From assembly GCF_014191875.1 (NCBI RefSeq), contig NZ_JACHXD010000015.1:62001-126000 (forward strand): a DNA stretch of 64,000 nt, given 5' to 3'. Positions 24,369-32,191 of the stretch are shown here, piece after piece (within the stretch, counting starts at the first letter, position 1; each line of letters opens with the position of its first letter). The notes under the pieces are model-generated. The model worked only from the letters and a program-made list of their open reading frames with translations, did no database searches and was not told the DNA's origin. The stretch is from Pseudoduganella violacea (GTDB taxonomy: Bacteria; Pseudomonadota; Gammaproteobacteria; Burkholderiales; Burkholderiaceae_D). Position numbers and translations under genes: made by a program.

Positions 24369-26180
24369 ATGCAAGCAGTCCACGAAACAAATGAATCCAT
24401 CCGCGACGCCGCCGTGACCAGCCAGGTCGGCCGTGCGCGCTTATTGACAGGGCTGGCGCAGGGCGGCCTGCTGTATTGGCTGTACCACGCTTCGCGCGAC
24501 AAGGTCTGGCCGGCCACCGATCCCTTCATGTTTTATCCGCTGCTGATGCTGTCCCTGCTGGTGCCGGTGCTGCTGGTGTCGAGCCTGGGCCATTTAAACC
24601 GCCGCCAGCTGCTGCGCTGGCTCGGCGCGGTGGCGCTGGTGATCGTCGCTTGCAGCCTGCATGACGCGTGGCGGCGCGCCGAGTGGCGGCCGAATGCCGC
24701 GCTGTTCCCATCGTTTTACCTGTTTGCGTTCTGCGTCTGCTTCTTCTATATCGCGCATTCCCTGGTGCTGGCCGGAGTGCGCGACGGGCGCCGCCTGGCG
24801 CAGTACGAGACCTATTTCGAGTCGGCCTGGAAGCTCTTCCTGCAACTGGCGTTTTCCGCCTTCTTTGTGGGCACGATGTGGGCGGTTCTGTTTCTTGGCA
24901 GCGCCTTGTTTGACCTGATCAAGCTGCGCTTCATGCGCGATTTGTTGGGCAAGTCCTGGTTCGTGGTGCCGGTGATCTGTTTCGCCTTCTCCTGCGCCAT
25001 GCACGTGACCGACGTGCGGCCCGCCATCGTGCGCGGCATCCGCACGCTCCTGCTGGTGCTGCTGTCCTGGGTGCTGCCGATTGCCACGCTGCTGGTGGCG
25101 GGCTTTCTGGGCGGCCTGCTGTTCACCGGGCTGGAGCCGCTATGGCAGACGCGCCGCGCCACCTCCGTGCTGCTGGGCGCCACGGCCATGCTGGTAGTGC
25201 TGATCAACGCCGCCTTCCAGCACGGCGGCATGGAGCAGGGCGTGGCGCGCATGGTGCGCTACAGCGCCCGCATCGCGGCCTGCCTGCTGCTGCCGCTGAC
25301 GGCCATCGGCATCTATGCGCTGGGCCTGCGCGTGGCCGGCCGTGGCTGGAGCACGGACCGTGTCATCGCCGCCGCCTGCCTGCTGGTGGCGGCCTTCTAC
25401 GCGGTGGGCTATCTGTACGCCGCCTTGCGCAAGGGACCATGGCTGCAGGCGCTGGCCCAGGTCAATGTGGCGGCGGCCCTGGTGGTGCTGGCCGTGCTGC
25501 TGGCCTTATATACCCCGCTGGCCGATCCGGCCCGCATTTCGGTGAATCACCAGGTGGAGCGCCTGAAGCAGGGCCGTGTCACGCCCGAACGTTTCGATTT
25601 CGGCTTCCTGCGTTTCGAGGGACAGCGTTATGGACGCGACGCCTTGCAGGAATTGGGCAGCTACAGCCAGGGCGCGGATGCGGCCAGAATCCGCGAGCTG
25701 GCCGCCATCGCCGCCAAGGCCACGATCCGCAGCAGCTACGTCGAGACCGAGGCCATCATCGTTGGCGAGAATCTGACCATCTGGCCCAAGGGCGCCAAGC
25801 TGCCGGCCGGCTTCCCGCTCAGCGGCTGGAATCTGGTGCAGCCCGACTACGGCCTGCCACGCTGTCTGCGTGAGAAGAGCTTCGACTGCGACGCCTTCGT
25901 GCTGGACATGACCGGCGACGACAAGCCAGATGTGCTGTTGATCAGCAATAATGGATCGCATGGCGCCGCATTGATGAGCGAGGTCAAAGGGAAATGGCAG
26001 ATGCTGGGCCGCCTGCCGTATGACGTGGGCGGCTGCGACGCGCTGCTGCAGAAGATGCGCTCCGGCAGCTACCGCGCGATTGCGCCGACCATGCGCGATC
26101 TGGACGTGGGCGGCGTGCGTATCAAGCTCGAATCGGGCGAGTTCACCCCCTCCAACGTCTGCGCCGATCTCGGCAAGTAG
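24369..26180 (+). CDS. DUF4153 family multi-pass membrane protein
   Basis: A 603-residue inner-membrane protein. About twelve hydrophobic helices occupy residues 30-385 (for example YPLLMLSLLVPVLLVSSLG and LLVLLSWVLPIATLLVAGFL), followed by a roughly 200-residue soluble C-terminal domain with a charged, mostly beta character (from NHQVERLKQGRVTPERFDFG to the end). The membrane part fits DUF4153, a family of unknown function; the C-terminal domain includes a DMTGDDKPDVLLIS strand-loop like that of repeat-bearing secreted domains. It is monocistronic, divergent from dapC and followed by a convergent MerR gene. Confidence 0.8.
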   Translation: MQAVHETNESIRDAAVTSQVGRARLLTGLAQGGLLYWLYHASRDKVWPATDPFMFYPLLMLSLLVPVLLVSSLGHLNRRQLLRWLGAVALVIVACSLHDAWRRAEWRPNAALFPSFYLFAFCVCFFYIAHSLVLAGVRDGRRLAQYETYFESAWKLFLQLAFSAFFVGTMWAVLFLGSALFDLIKLRFMRDLLGKSWFVVPVICFAFSCAMHVTDVRPAIVRGIRTLLLVLLSWVLPIATLLVAGFLGGLLFTGLEPLWQTRRATSVLLGATAMLVVLINAAFQHGGMEQGVARMVRYSARIAACLLLPLTAIGIYALGLRVAGRGWSTDRVIAAACLLVAAFYAVGYLYAALRKGPWLQALAQVNVAAALVVLAVLLALYTPLADPARISVNHQVERLKQGRVTPERFDFGFLRFEGQRYGRDALQELGSYSQGADAARIRELAAIAAKATIRSSYVETEAIIVGENLTIWPKGAKLPAGFPLSGWNLVQPDYGLPRCLREKSFDCDAFVLDMTGDDKPDVLLISNNGSHGAALMSEVKGKWQMLGRLPYDVGGCDALLQKMRSGSYRAIAPTMRDLDVGGVRIKLESGEFTPSNVCADLGK

Positions 26181-26210
26181 GGCGCGCATGCGCCACCGCT
26201 GCGACCTGCT

Positions 26211-26570
26211 TCAAGGCCGCAGCGGACAGGCCGCCATCGGCGCGTCCAGCCTGCGCTGCAACTCGCCGCGCAAGGCCGACAAGCCGTCGATGCGGCGGTC
26301 GATCTCGGCCAGCTTGGCCTGCAGGGCGGCGCGCAGCTGGGGCGCGGCGGCATCCGGCGCTGCCAGCAGGGGCAGGTCGTCCTCGATCTCTTTCAGGCTG
26401 AAGCCCAGCGCCTGGGCGGTGCGGATATAGCACAGCCACTCCACCGCCTCGGGCGGATAGTCTCGATAGCCGTTGCTGGCGCGCCGCGCGCGCAGCAGGC
26501 CGCGTTTTTCGTAAAAGCGCAGGGTGTCGCGGCTGATGCCGCTGGCGGCGGCGATTTCTCCGATTTGCAT
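26211..26570 (-). CDS. MerR family transcriptional regulator
   Basis: A 119-residue one-component regulator. The winged helix-turn-helix occupies residues 1-70 (MQIGEIAAASGISRDTLRFYEKRGLL, YPPEAVEWLCYIRTAQALGFSLKEIEDDLP in pieces), then a dimerisation coiled coil (about 78-110) and a short tail MAACPLRP with a single cysteine, so a metal trap like MerR or CueR is unlikely. Such proteins underwind a 19-20-base promoter spacer. Just upstream is a promoter of that form directed at the divergent membrane gene (26649), making the regulator-target pair clear. The inducer is unknown. Confidence 0.92.
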   Translation of the reverse strand: MQIGEIAAASGISRDTLRFYEKRGLLRARRASNGYRDYPPEAVEWLCYIRTAQALGFSLKEIEDDLPLLAAPDAAAPQLRAALQAKLAEIDRRIDGLSALRGELQRRLDAPMAACPLRP

Positions 26571-26589
26571 GGTCTTCCGTCAAAAGTGC

Positions 26590-26621
26590 TTGACCTTGGA
26601 GTGTACTCCAGGCTTTAGCAT
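26590..26621 (+). promoter_or_regulatory. MerR-type promoter/operator with 19-20-base spacer
   Basis: -35 TTGACC (26590-26595) and -10 TTAGCA/TAGCAT (26615-26621) are 19 or 20 bases apart. The spacer holds the dyad GGAGT-GT-ACTCC (26598-26609) with flanking CC/GG. Over-long spacers with a central dyad are the hallmark of promoters activated by MerR-family regulators, and the merR gene starts 20 bases away on the other strand. Confidence 0.8.
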
Positions 26622-26648
26622 CGGCTTCCCTTTTAATTGGAGCTTGTT

Positions 26649-27059
26649 ATGCCGATCTTTTCCGTTTCCACCTTCCGCCGCGTGGTGCGCGCCAGCGCCG
26701 TGTACGATGTGCTGATGATCGCCGCCTTTGCCACGCCCTGGAGTTTTGCGCTGGCCCATGGCCAGCTTTCCACCGTGAACCAAGCCTTGGGCGGGGCGGC
26801 GCTGCCGGCTTTCTCGGCCCTGCACATCCTGTTCGCCTGCCTGCTGGGCAGTGTGGTGCTGGTATGGTCGGTCCTGCGCATCCGCGATCCGCAGCCGCGC
26901 TTCGGCCGCTACGACGCCGTGGCGCGCCTGCTGTTTGCGCTGTGGATGCTGTGGGCCTGGCAGCAGACGGGCGCGCCCCTGCTCTGGCTTTTCCTGCTGC
27001 CCGAAGCGGCATGGGGTGTTGTGCAGGCGTTGCCGCTGCGCCGCCAAATGCCGGTATAG
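26649..27059 (+). CDS. Small four-helix membrane protein, MerR target
   Basis: A 136-residue-or-less inner-membrane protein (132 from ATG 26649, which has GGAG 7-10 bases upstream). Four hydrophobic segments are visible (VLMIAAFATPWSFALAHG, LPAFSALHILFACLLGSVVLVW, VARLLFALWMLWAWQ and PLLWLFLLPEAAWGVVQAL). It resembles small DoxX/DUF-type membrane proteins but no family is certain. It lies directly under the MerR-type promoter, so it is the likely response gene. The VOC gene follows 29 bases later and may be co-transcribed. Confidence 0.8.
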   Translation: MPIFSVSTFRRVVRASAVYDVLMIAAFATPWSFALAHGQLSTVNQALGGAALPAFSALHILFACLLGSVVLVWSVLRIRDPQPRFGRYDAVARLLFALWMLWAWQQTGAPLLWLFLLPEAAWGVVQALPLRRQMPV

Positions 27060-27088
27060 TGGCAGTTCATTCCGGGAGGAGGTGAACC

Positions 27089-27478
27089 ATGCAAGCGCAA
27101 CCCCTGATCGCCGTGCGCGACGTGCCAGCGGCCAGCCGCTGGTATCAGCAAGTCCTCGGCTGCCAGAGCGGCCATGGCGGCAATGATTACGAACAGCTCA
27201 TCCATGGCGGGCGCATGATCCTGCAGCTGCACCGCTGGGAGTCGCACGGCCACGCCCATATGGGCAATCCCGACGTGCGGCCCTACGGCAACGGCGTGCT
27301 GCTGTGGTTCTACAGCGAGGATTTCGACGACGCCGTCGAGCGCGCGGCGGCCATTTCGGCCACGGTGCTGGAAGGGCCGAAGGAAAACACCAATGCCTCG
27401 CATCGTGAAATCTGGCTGCGCGACCTGGATGGTTATGTGGTGGTGATCGCCGGCCCCTACGGCGATATGGGAATGTAA
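27089..27478 (+). CDS. VOC family (glyoxalase/bleomycin-resistance-like) protein
   Basis: A 129-residue single-module vicinal-oxygen-chelate protein: LIAVRDVPAASRWYQQVLGCQSGHGG at the start, GRMILQLHRWE in the middle, and HREIWLRDLDGYVVVIAGPYG at the end, which is the usual metal/substrate strand. Family members include glyoxalases, antibiotic-binding proteins and dioxygenases; no specific activity can be assigned. GGGAGGAGG lies just before the ATG, a very strong ribosome site. It probably belongs to the MerR-controlled transcript with the membrane protein before it. Confidence 0.88.
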   Translation: MQAQPLIAVRDVPAASRWYQQVLGCQSGHGGNDYEQLIHGGRMILQLHRWESHGHAHMGNPDVRPYGNGVLLWFYSEDFDDAVERAAAISATVLEGPKENTNASHREIWLRDLDGYVVVIAGPYGDMGM

Positions 27479-27557
27479 AAGTTGCGGCTCCTGTTGTCGA
27501 TTCCAGCGCGGTCCAGCCGTCGTTGGAATGGAAACCCGTTTAACAGGAGCATGCGCA

Positions 27558-28118
27558 ATGAGAAAACTGATATTGGCAATGTCCATGTCCGCCGACGGCT
27601 TCGTGGGCGGCCTGAATGGCGAAATGGACTGGCTGGCCGGCAGCCTGGACGCCGACGCCACGGCCTGGCTGCTGGATGGCTGGTGGCAGGCCGACGCCCA
27701 CCTGATGGGCAGCGAAGCCTTCCGTGATATGGCGGCGCGCTGGGCCGGATCGGATGCGGCGCTGGCCGAACCGCTGAACGCGATTCCCAAGATCGTGTTC
27801 ACGCGCGGCGGCGTGGCTTTGCCCGGGGATTGCGGCAGTTGGTCGGATGCGCGCGTGGTCAAAGGCGGCTTGCGCGATGAAATCATGCGTCTCAAGGCGC
27901 AGCCGGGCCGGCGCCTGCTGGCCCATGGCGGCGCGGGCTTTGCCCAGAGCCTGGTGCGGCACGGCCTGGTGGACGAATACCACCTGATCGTCCACCCGGT
28001 GGTGCTGGGCAGCGGCCTGCCGCTGTTTCCCATCATGGCGCAGCCGCTGAAGCTGCAATTGCTGAATGCGCGCTGCTTCCCTTCCGGGGCCGCGGCCCAT
28101 GTCTACCGGCCCGCCTGA
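27558..28118 (+). CDS. Dihydrofolate-reductase-like (RibD C-terminal domain) protein
   Basis: A 186-residue protein of the RibD C-terminal/dihydrofolate reductase fold, an NADPH-dependent reductase family. It begins MRKLILAMSMSADGFVGG, has GSEAFRDMAARW and IPKIVFTRGG in the middle, then LLAHGGAGFAQSLVRHGLVDEYHLIVHPVVLGSG, the nucleotide-site and dimer strands. The substrate is unknown; relatives in this family are often annotated as dihydrofolate reductases without proof. ATG 27558 has AGGAG at suitable spacing; an upstream in-frame ATG has none. It converges with the dipeptidase gene 14 bases away. Confidence 0.88.
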   Translation: MRKLILAMSMSADGFVGGLNGEMDWLAGSLDADATAWLLDGWWQADAHLMGSEAFRDMAARWAGSDAALAEPLNAIPKIVFTRGGVALPGDCGSWSDARVVKGGLRDEIMRLKAQPGRRLLAHGGAGFAQSLVRHGLVDEYHLIVHPVVLGSGLPLFPIMAQPLKLQLLNARCFPSGAAAHVYRPA

Positions 28119-28131
28119 TGCCGCCGCCCGC

Positions 28132-29106
28132 TTAGGCAGCGGGCGCCAGCCAGGTTTGCTGCGCCACGCGCATCATATTCCGGCCCAGGACCATCAGCAC
28201 CTCGCTATCGCCCATGCCCAGCTTGCGCAGCTCGGCGGGCAGCTGGCGCCAGACGCCGGTCGGCGTGAAGCTGGGCGGCTGGTCCGCCTGGTAGCCGGCC
28301 GTTTCCGGCCACCAGTAGCCGGCGTCGAAGGCGCCGGGCGGCGTGTCGTCCAGGCCGGGCTGCCGCACGCAGATATCGAGGCCGATGCCGACATGGGCCA
28401 CGCCCGCGATCTCCGCCACATAGGCCACATGGCGCGCCACATCGGCAGCGCTGGGACGCGCCGTGCCGATGAAGAAGGACAGGCCGGACACGCACACCAC
28501 GCCGCCGGTGGCGGCGCAGGCCAGGATCTGCTCGTCCGTCACATTGCGGCCGTGCTGCACCAGGGTGTAAGGATTGGCGTGGCTGAACACCACCGGCTTG
28601 CCCGAGGCAGCCATGATCTCCAGGCTGCACACGCGGCCCGTGTGCGAGCAATCCATCAGGATGCCGGCATCGTTGATGGCCGCGACCATGCGGTAGCCGA
28701 GCGGCGTCAGGCCGCGCGCGCTGTCGTGGCAGCCGTCGGCGGCACTGTTGTTGCGGTTATAGGCCAGGTGGATCTGGCGCACGCCCAGGCTGGCGTAAAG
28801 GTCCACCATCTCGGGCTGTTCCAGCAAGGGCAGGCTGCCTTCGAGATCGAAACCGATGGCGATGCGGCCGGCGGCGGCGGCGCGGATGATGTCGTCCACG
28901 CTGCGCGCCAGGGTGTAGCGTTCCGGATTGGCGGCAATGGTGGCGCGGTAGCCGGCGATCACCGACATTACCTGGCTCACAGGATTCATATCGGCGCCCA
29001 CACAGACCGACACGTAGTTCACGCCGGCGGCTTGCAGCTCGGCGATCGGGGTGAAATCGGCCTGCGGATGCTGGGGCAGGCAGAAGTGGGCGTCCCAATT
29101 AATCAT
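28132..29106 (-). CDS. Membrane dipeptidase (M19) family protein with altered metal site
   Basis: A 324-residue TIM-barrel protein of the renal-dipeptidase M19 family, usually dizinc hydrolases of dipeptides. Conserved elements are Glu89 in GFDLEG (bridging), His155 in MDCSHTG, His176 in VVFSHANPY, Arg187 in HGRNVTDEQI and the final Asp in VGIGLDI. The first metal motif, normally His-x-Asp near the N-terminus, reads DAHFC (His7, Phe8, Cys9), so the usual aspartate ligand is cysteine. It may bind a different metal or have lost peptidase activity. The ATG at 29104-29106 has AAAGG at good spacing; earlier starts only add a tail without a ribosome site. Confidence 0.85.
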   Translation of the reverse strand: MINWDAHFCLPQHPQADFTPIAELQAAGVNYVSVCVGADMNPVSQVMSVIAGYRATIAANPERYTLARSVDDIIRAAAAGRIAIGFDLEGSLPLLEQPEMVDLYASLGVRQIHLAYNRNNSAADGCHDSARGLTPLGYRMVAAINDAGILMDCSHTGRVCSLEIMAASGKPVVFSHANPYTLVQHGRNVTDEQILACAATGGVVCVSGLSFFIGTARPSAADVARHVAYVAEIAGVAHVGIGLDICVRQPGLDDTPPGAFDAGYWWPETAGYQADQPPSFTPTGVWRQLPAELRKLGMGDSEVLMVLGRNMMRVAQQTWLAPAA

Positions 29107-29218
29107 GTGGCAAAGCCTTTCTTGTTGAATTTTCGGCATTATAGTCCCACGAATGATGATTCGGAGCAATGGTCGCCGTGCTTTATACTGTCGGATTAAT
29201 CCAGTTTTCTAAGCAGCC

Positions 29219-30469
29219 ATGTCTTTCTCCGCCCTCGGCCTTGCGCCCCCCTTGTTGAACGCCCTCGCCGAAATCGGCTACGAAGCGCCGACCGCCATCC
29301 AATCGGCCTCCATTCCGCCAGCCCTGCGCGGTGAGGATGTGCTGGGCGCGGCGCAAACCGGCTCCGGCAAGACCATGGCGTTTTCCCTGCCCGTGCTGCA
29401 CGCGCTGTTGGCGAAAAAAGCCGGACCGCGCCAGCTGCATGGCCTGGTGCTGGCGCCTACGCGCGAGCTGGCGGCCCAGGTGGGCGAAGCGATCCGCAAG
29501 CTGGTGTCGCATCTGCCGGTGCCGCTCAAGGTATCGATCGCCTTTGGCGGCGTCTCGATCAACCCGCAGATGATGGCGCTGCGCGGCGGCACCGACATCA
29601 TGGTCGCCACGCCGGGCCGCCTGCTCGATCTGGTCGAACACAATGCGCTCAAGCTCGATAGCGTTGCCACCCTGGTGCTGGACGAAGCGGACAAGCTGCT
29701 CGATATGGGCTTCGGCGAAGAGATCGGACGCATCCTGGCCCTGCTGCCGGCGCGGCGCCAGAACCTGTTCTTCTCCGCAACCTTCCCGGCGGCGGTGCAG
29801 GAACTGGCCACGCGCATGCTGCGCCAGCCGGTGAAAGTGGAAACCACGGCCGAAGCGGCGCAGGAGCCCGACATCCTGCAACGGGCCGTCGAAGTCGATG
29901 CGTCGCGCCGCACGCAATTGCTGAAGCACTTGATCCGCGACGAGAAATGGGAGCGCGTGCTGGTTTTCGTCGCCACTAAATACGCCTCCGAACACGTGGC
30001 CGACAAGCTGCGCCGCAACGGCGTGCGTGCCGAAGCCTTCCACGGCGACTTCAGCCAAGGCGCGCGCACCGAAGTGCTGGCCGATTTCAAATCCGGCCGC
30101 CTGCATGTGCTGGTCGCCACCGACGTCGCGGCGCGCGGCATCGACATCGCCCAGCTGCCGGTGGTCGTGAACTACGACCTGCCGCGCTCCTCTGCTGACT
30201 ACACCCACCGCATCGGCCGCACCGGACGCGCCGGCGCCAGCGGCACCGCCGTCAGCTTCATCGATGCCGACGGCGAAGCCCACTTCCGCCTGATCGAAAA
30301 CCGCCAGGGCAAACGCGTGCCGCGCGAACGCATCGCCGGCTTCGAACCGGTGCTGCAAGCGGCCGCGGCGAATCCCGCCACCGACACCCTCAACGGCGGC
30401 ATCAAAGGCAAGCGCAAGAGCAAAAAAGACAAGCTGCGCGAAGCCGCCGCCCAAACCAAAACCGTTTGA
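29219..30469 (+). CDS. rhlE: DEAD-box RNA helicase, RhlE-like
   Basis: ATP-dependent RNA helicase acting in ribosome assembly or RNA turnover. All core motifs are present: Q motif ALGLAPPLLNALAEIGYEAPTAIQ in the first 28 residues (as pieces), Walker A AQTGSGKT (45-52), PTREL, TPGRLLDL, DEAD at 155-158, SAT (186-188), and C-terminal domain motifs HGDFSQ, ATDVAARGID and HRIGRTGRAG. The tail is short and basic (KGKRKSKKDK), consistent with RhlE. Its stop codon lies inside the left arm of a dispersed palindromic repeat that seems to serve as terminator. Confidence 0.9.
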   Translation: MSFSALGLAPPLLNALAEIGYEAPTAIQSASIPPALRGEDVLGAAQTGSGKTMAFSLPVLHALLAKKAGPRQLHGLVLAPTRELAAQVGEAIRKLVSHLPVPLKVSIAFGGVSINPQMMALRGGTDIMVATPGRLLDLVEHNALKLDSVATLVLDEADKLLDMGFGEEIGRILALLPARRQNLFFSATFPAAVQELATRMLRQPVKVETTAEAAQEPDILQRAVEVDASRRTQLLKHLIRDEKWERVLVFVATKYASEHVADKLRRNGVRAEAFHGDFSQGARTEVLADFKSGRLHVLVATDVAARGIDIAQLPVVVNYDLPRSSADYTHRIGRTGRAGASGTAVSFIDADGEAHFRLIENRQGKRVPRERIAGFEPVLQAAAANPATDTLNGGIKGKRKSKKDKLREAAAQTKTV

Positions 30470-30538
30470 TCAAAATCAACGAATGTCCAACCCTGGTGTC
30501 AGGCACCAAGGTCGGACATTTTTTGATATGGATCAAAC
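30464..30538. repeat. Dispersed palindromic repeat, copy 1 (bidirectional terminator-like)
   Basis: Nested palindrome between convergent genes. The outer arms are GTTTGATC (30464-30471) and GATCAAAC (30531-30538), the inner arms ATGTCCAACCCTGGTG (30483-30498) and CACCAAGGTCGGACAT (30504-30519), separated by a TCAGG loop. The two inner-arm differences are A:C on the plus strand but G:U on the minus strand. TTTTTT follows the right arm on the plus strand. Two related copies lie at 35400-35544. The left edge contains the stop codon of the helicase gene; the right edge touches the stop of the opposite lipoprotein gene. Confidence 0.85.
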
Positions 30539-31210
30539 TTAGTTCGGGGCGGGACTCTGGACAAGGGCGATGCGGCGGCGCAGGTGGGCGGCTTCGGCGG
30601 TGTCGCCGGCTTTTTCGGCGCGCTGGGCTTGGACATTGAGCCAGGCGAGCAGGGGCCGGCGCCAGCCTTGGGCGGAAGCGGTATCGATCGCGAGCGTCAG
30701 CAGTTCGGGCGTGGCGCGGTTGGCGCGGAATAGCGCGCCGGCGGCAACCAGGCGGGACAGGGGATCGTTCATCGCCTGTACGGCGGCGGTAGCGGCGGCG
30801 TCGCTGCCGGCGGCGAGTACGGCGCGTTGCGGCTCCGGCAGCAGGGCGGCGTCGGCGGGATGGGCGCGGTCGGCGAGGTAGTTGGCGTAGGCGATGTCGG
30901 CGGCGCTGGCGTCGGCGCGCAGGGCTTCGAAGCCGCTGCAGTCTTCGAAGGCGAGCGCGGCGACCCGCGTTGCGCAGCGTATCAGCTCGGCGCGGATCGC
31001 CAGTTCCATCTTGCCGGTGCTGGCCAGTTGTTCGCGCGCGCGCTTGAATTCGTTTTTCTCGACGTTGGCATTGCCGCTCATATAGGCGGCGGTGGCGCGT
31101 TCCATCGCGCTTTGCGCGTTCATCTGCCAGTCGGGCACGCGCGGGCCGCTGGCGCAGGCGCCCAATAGCAGCAGGGCGGCGGCGGAGAAGAAGGTGCGGG
31201 CGTGGCTCAT
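30539..31210 (-). CDS. Predicted lipoprotein of the Mla-like operon
   Basis: A 223-residue envelope protein from ATG 31208-31210, which overlaps the MlaD-like stop by ATGA. A signal sequence ends in the lipobox LLGAC, so it should be lipidated, then a helical, Ala-rich body with several amphipathic segments (for example EFKRAREQLASTGKMELAIRAEL and PLLAWLNVQAQRAEKAGDTAEAAHL in parts). I do not recognise the family. Translational coupling to the MCE protein suggests it belongs to the lipid transport complex, perhaps as an outer-membrane partner in place of MlaA; that is inference. Confidence 0.85.
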   Translation of the reverse strand: MSHARTFFSAAALLLLGACASGPRVPDWQMNAQSAMERATAAYMSGNANVEKNEFKRAREQLASTGKMELAIRAELIRCATRVAALAFEDCSGFEALRADASAADIAYANYLADRAHPADAALLPEPQRAVLAAGSDAAATAAVQAMNDPLSRLVAAGALFRANRATPELLTLAIDTASAQGWRRPLLAWLNVQAQRAEKAGDTAEAAHLRRRIALVQSPAPN

Positions 31211-32178
31211 GGCAGTTTGATCTCCGTATCTTCGCGCTTGAAGGGCCATTTGCGGTTGATTTCGTTGACCAGTTGTTCGATGCGGCGCAGATTGCTGTCC
31301 ACGTCGGCGCGCAGGGCGCCCAGGTCTTCGGTGGCGACGCGCGCGTTGGCGCCCACGGCCTGCGCTTCGACCAGCACTGCATCCATTTTCTTCAAGCTGG
31401 CGCGCGCGTCGGAAAGCAGACCATTCAGCTGGACCACGGCTACCTGCGCATCGTTGGCCACGCCGTTCTTGCCGAAGACGCGGTTGTCGGCATTGCCCAC
31501 CAGCTTGTCGGCTTTGACGATCAGCGAGTTCGCATTGCGCAGCAGCTCCTGCGCCTTGCGGTCCTCGCCCGCGATCAGGCCCATGGCGCCGCCCGGCCCA
31601 TTGAGTTTTTCGGTCACGCCTTCCACATTGCGCAGGCTGTTGCCCAGCGAGGAGTCGGCGGCCGTCAGCGCGGCCACATTGTTCAGCAGATCCTTGGCGG
31701 CCGACAGCAGGCGCGGAATCTCCGCCGCCGCGTCGCCCACCAGCAGTTCGCGCTCGGCGCCATCCTTGAGCGGCGGATCGGTGGGAATGCCGCTGAAGGC
31801 GCGCAGGCGGGCGCCGCCCACCAGTCCCCGTTCCAGCGTGAAGATGCTGGTCGAGCGCAGCCAGTGCGCATCTTTTTCCGGCACATCGACCAGCACGCGC
31901 GCCTTGCCGTCCGCGCCCAGTTCGATGCGCAGCACGCGGCCCACGGGGAAGCCGGCGAAGGTCATGTCCATGCCCACCGCCACGCCTTCGGAGTTATCGG
32001 TGGTCAGGACCAGGCGCTGGGTCGGTTCGAACGCGCCGCGCGCATACATCAGGTACAGCACGGCGCTGGCGACCAGGGCCACCATCAGGAGCAGCAGCAG
32101 GGCGGCCTTGAATTCGGCGTGGCGCACCGGGGCCGCTTCGGGCGCCGGCGCGGCAGGGGCGGGAGTCGGTTCGTTCAT
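31207..32178 (-). CDS. MlaD/MCE-domain substrate-binding protein
   Basis: A 323-residue inner-membrane-anchored MCE protein that would bind lipid in the periplasm. An Ala/Pro-rich cytoplasmic tail (1-22) precedes one membrane helix (about 24-46, ALLLLLMVALVASAVLYLM), then the MCE domain (about 48-150) with VAVGMDMTFAGFPVGRVLRIEL, and a long helical C-terminus that may form the lipid tunnel. Length and layout fit the PqiB/YebT-like and MlaD families. It follows the permease gene by 13 bases and overlaps the lipoprotein gene. Confidence 0.9.
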   Translation of the reverse strand: MNEPTPAPAAPAPEAAPVRHAEFKAALLLLLMVALVASAVLYLMYARGAFEPTQRLVLTTDNSEGVAVGMDMTFAGFPVGRVLRIELGADGKARVLVDVPEKDAHWLRSTSIFTLERGLVGGARLRAFSGIPTDPPLKDGAERELLVGDAAAEIPRLLSAAKDLLNNVAALTAADSSLGNSLRNVEGVTEKLNGPGGAMGLIAGEDRKAQELLRNANSLIVKADKLVGNADNRVFGKNGVANDAQVAVVQLNGLLSDARASLKKMDAVLVEAQAVGANARVATEDLGALRADVDSNLRRIEQLVNEINRKWPFKREDTEIKLP

Positions 32179-32191
32179 GATGCGGTGTGGA

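Noticed and set aside
24261..24383. A longer N-terminus for DapC from an upstream ATG
   Set aside because: The 41 extra residues are not DapC-like and would overlap the divergent DUF4153 start; GTG 24260 gives the usual NPHLDKLQ start.
26649..27059. Mercury or metal transport protein for the MerR gene
   Set aside because: Neither the regulator nor the membrane protein has paired metal-binding cysteines.
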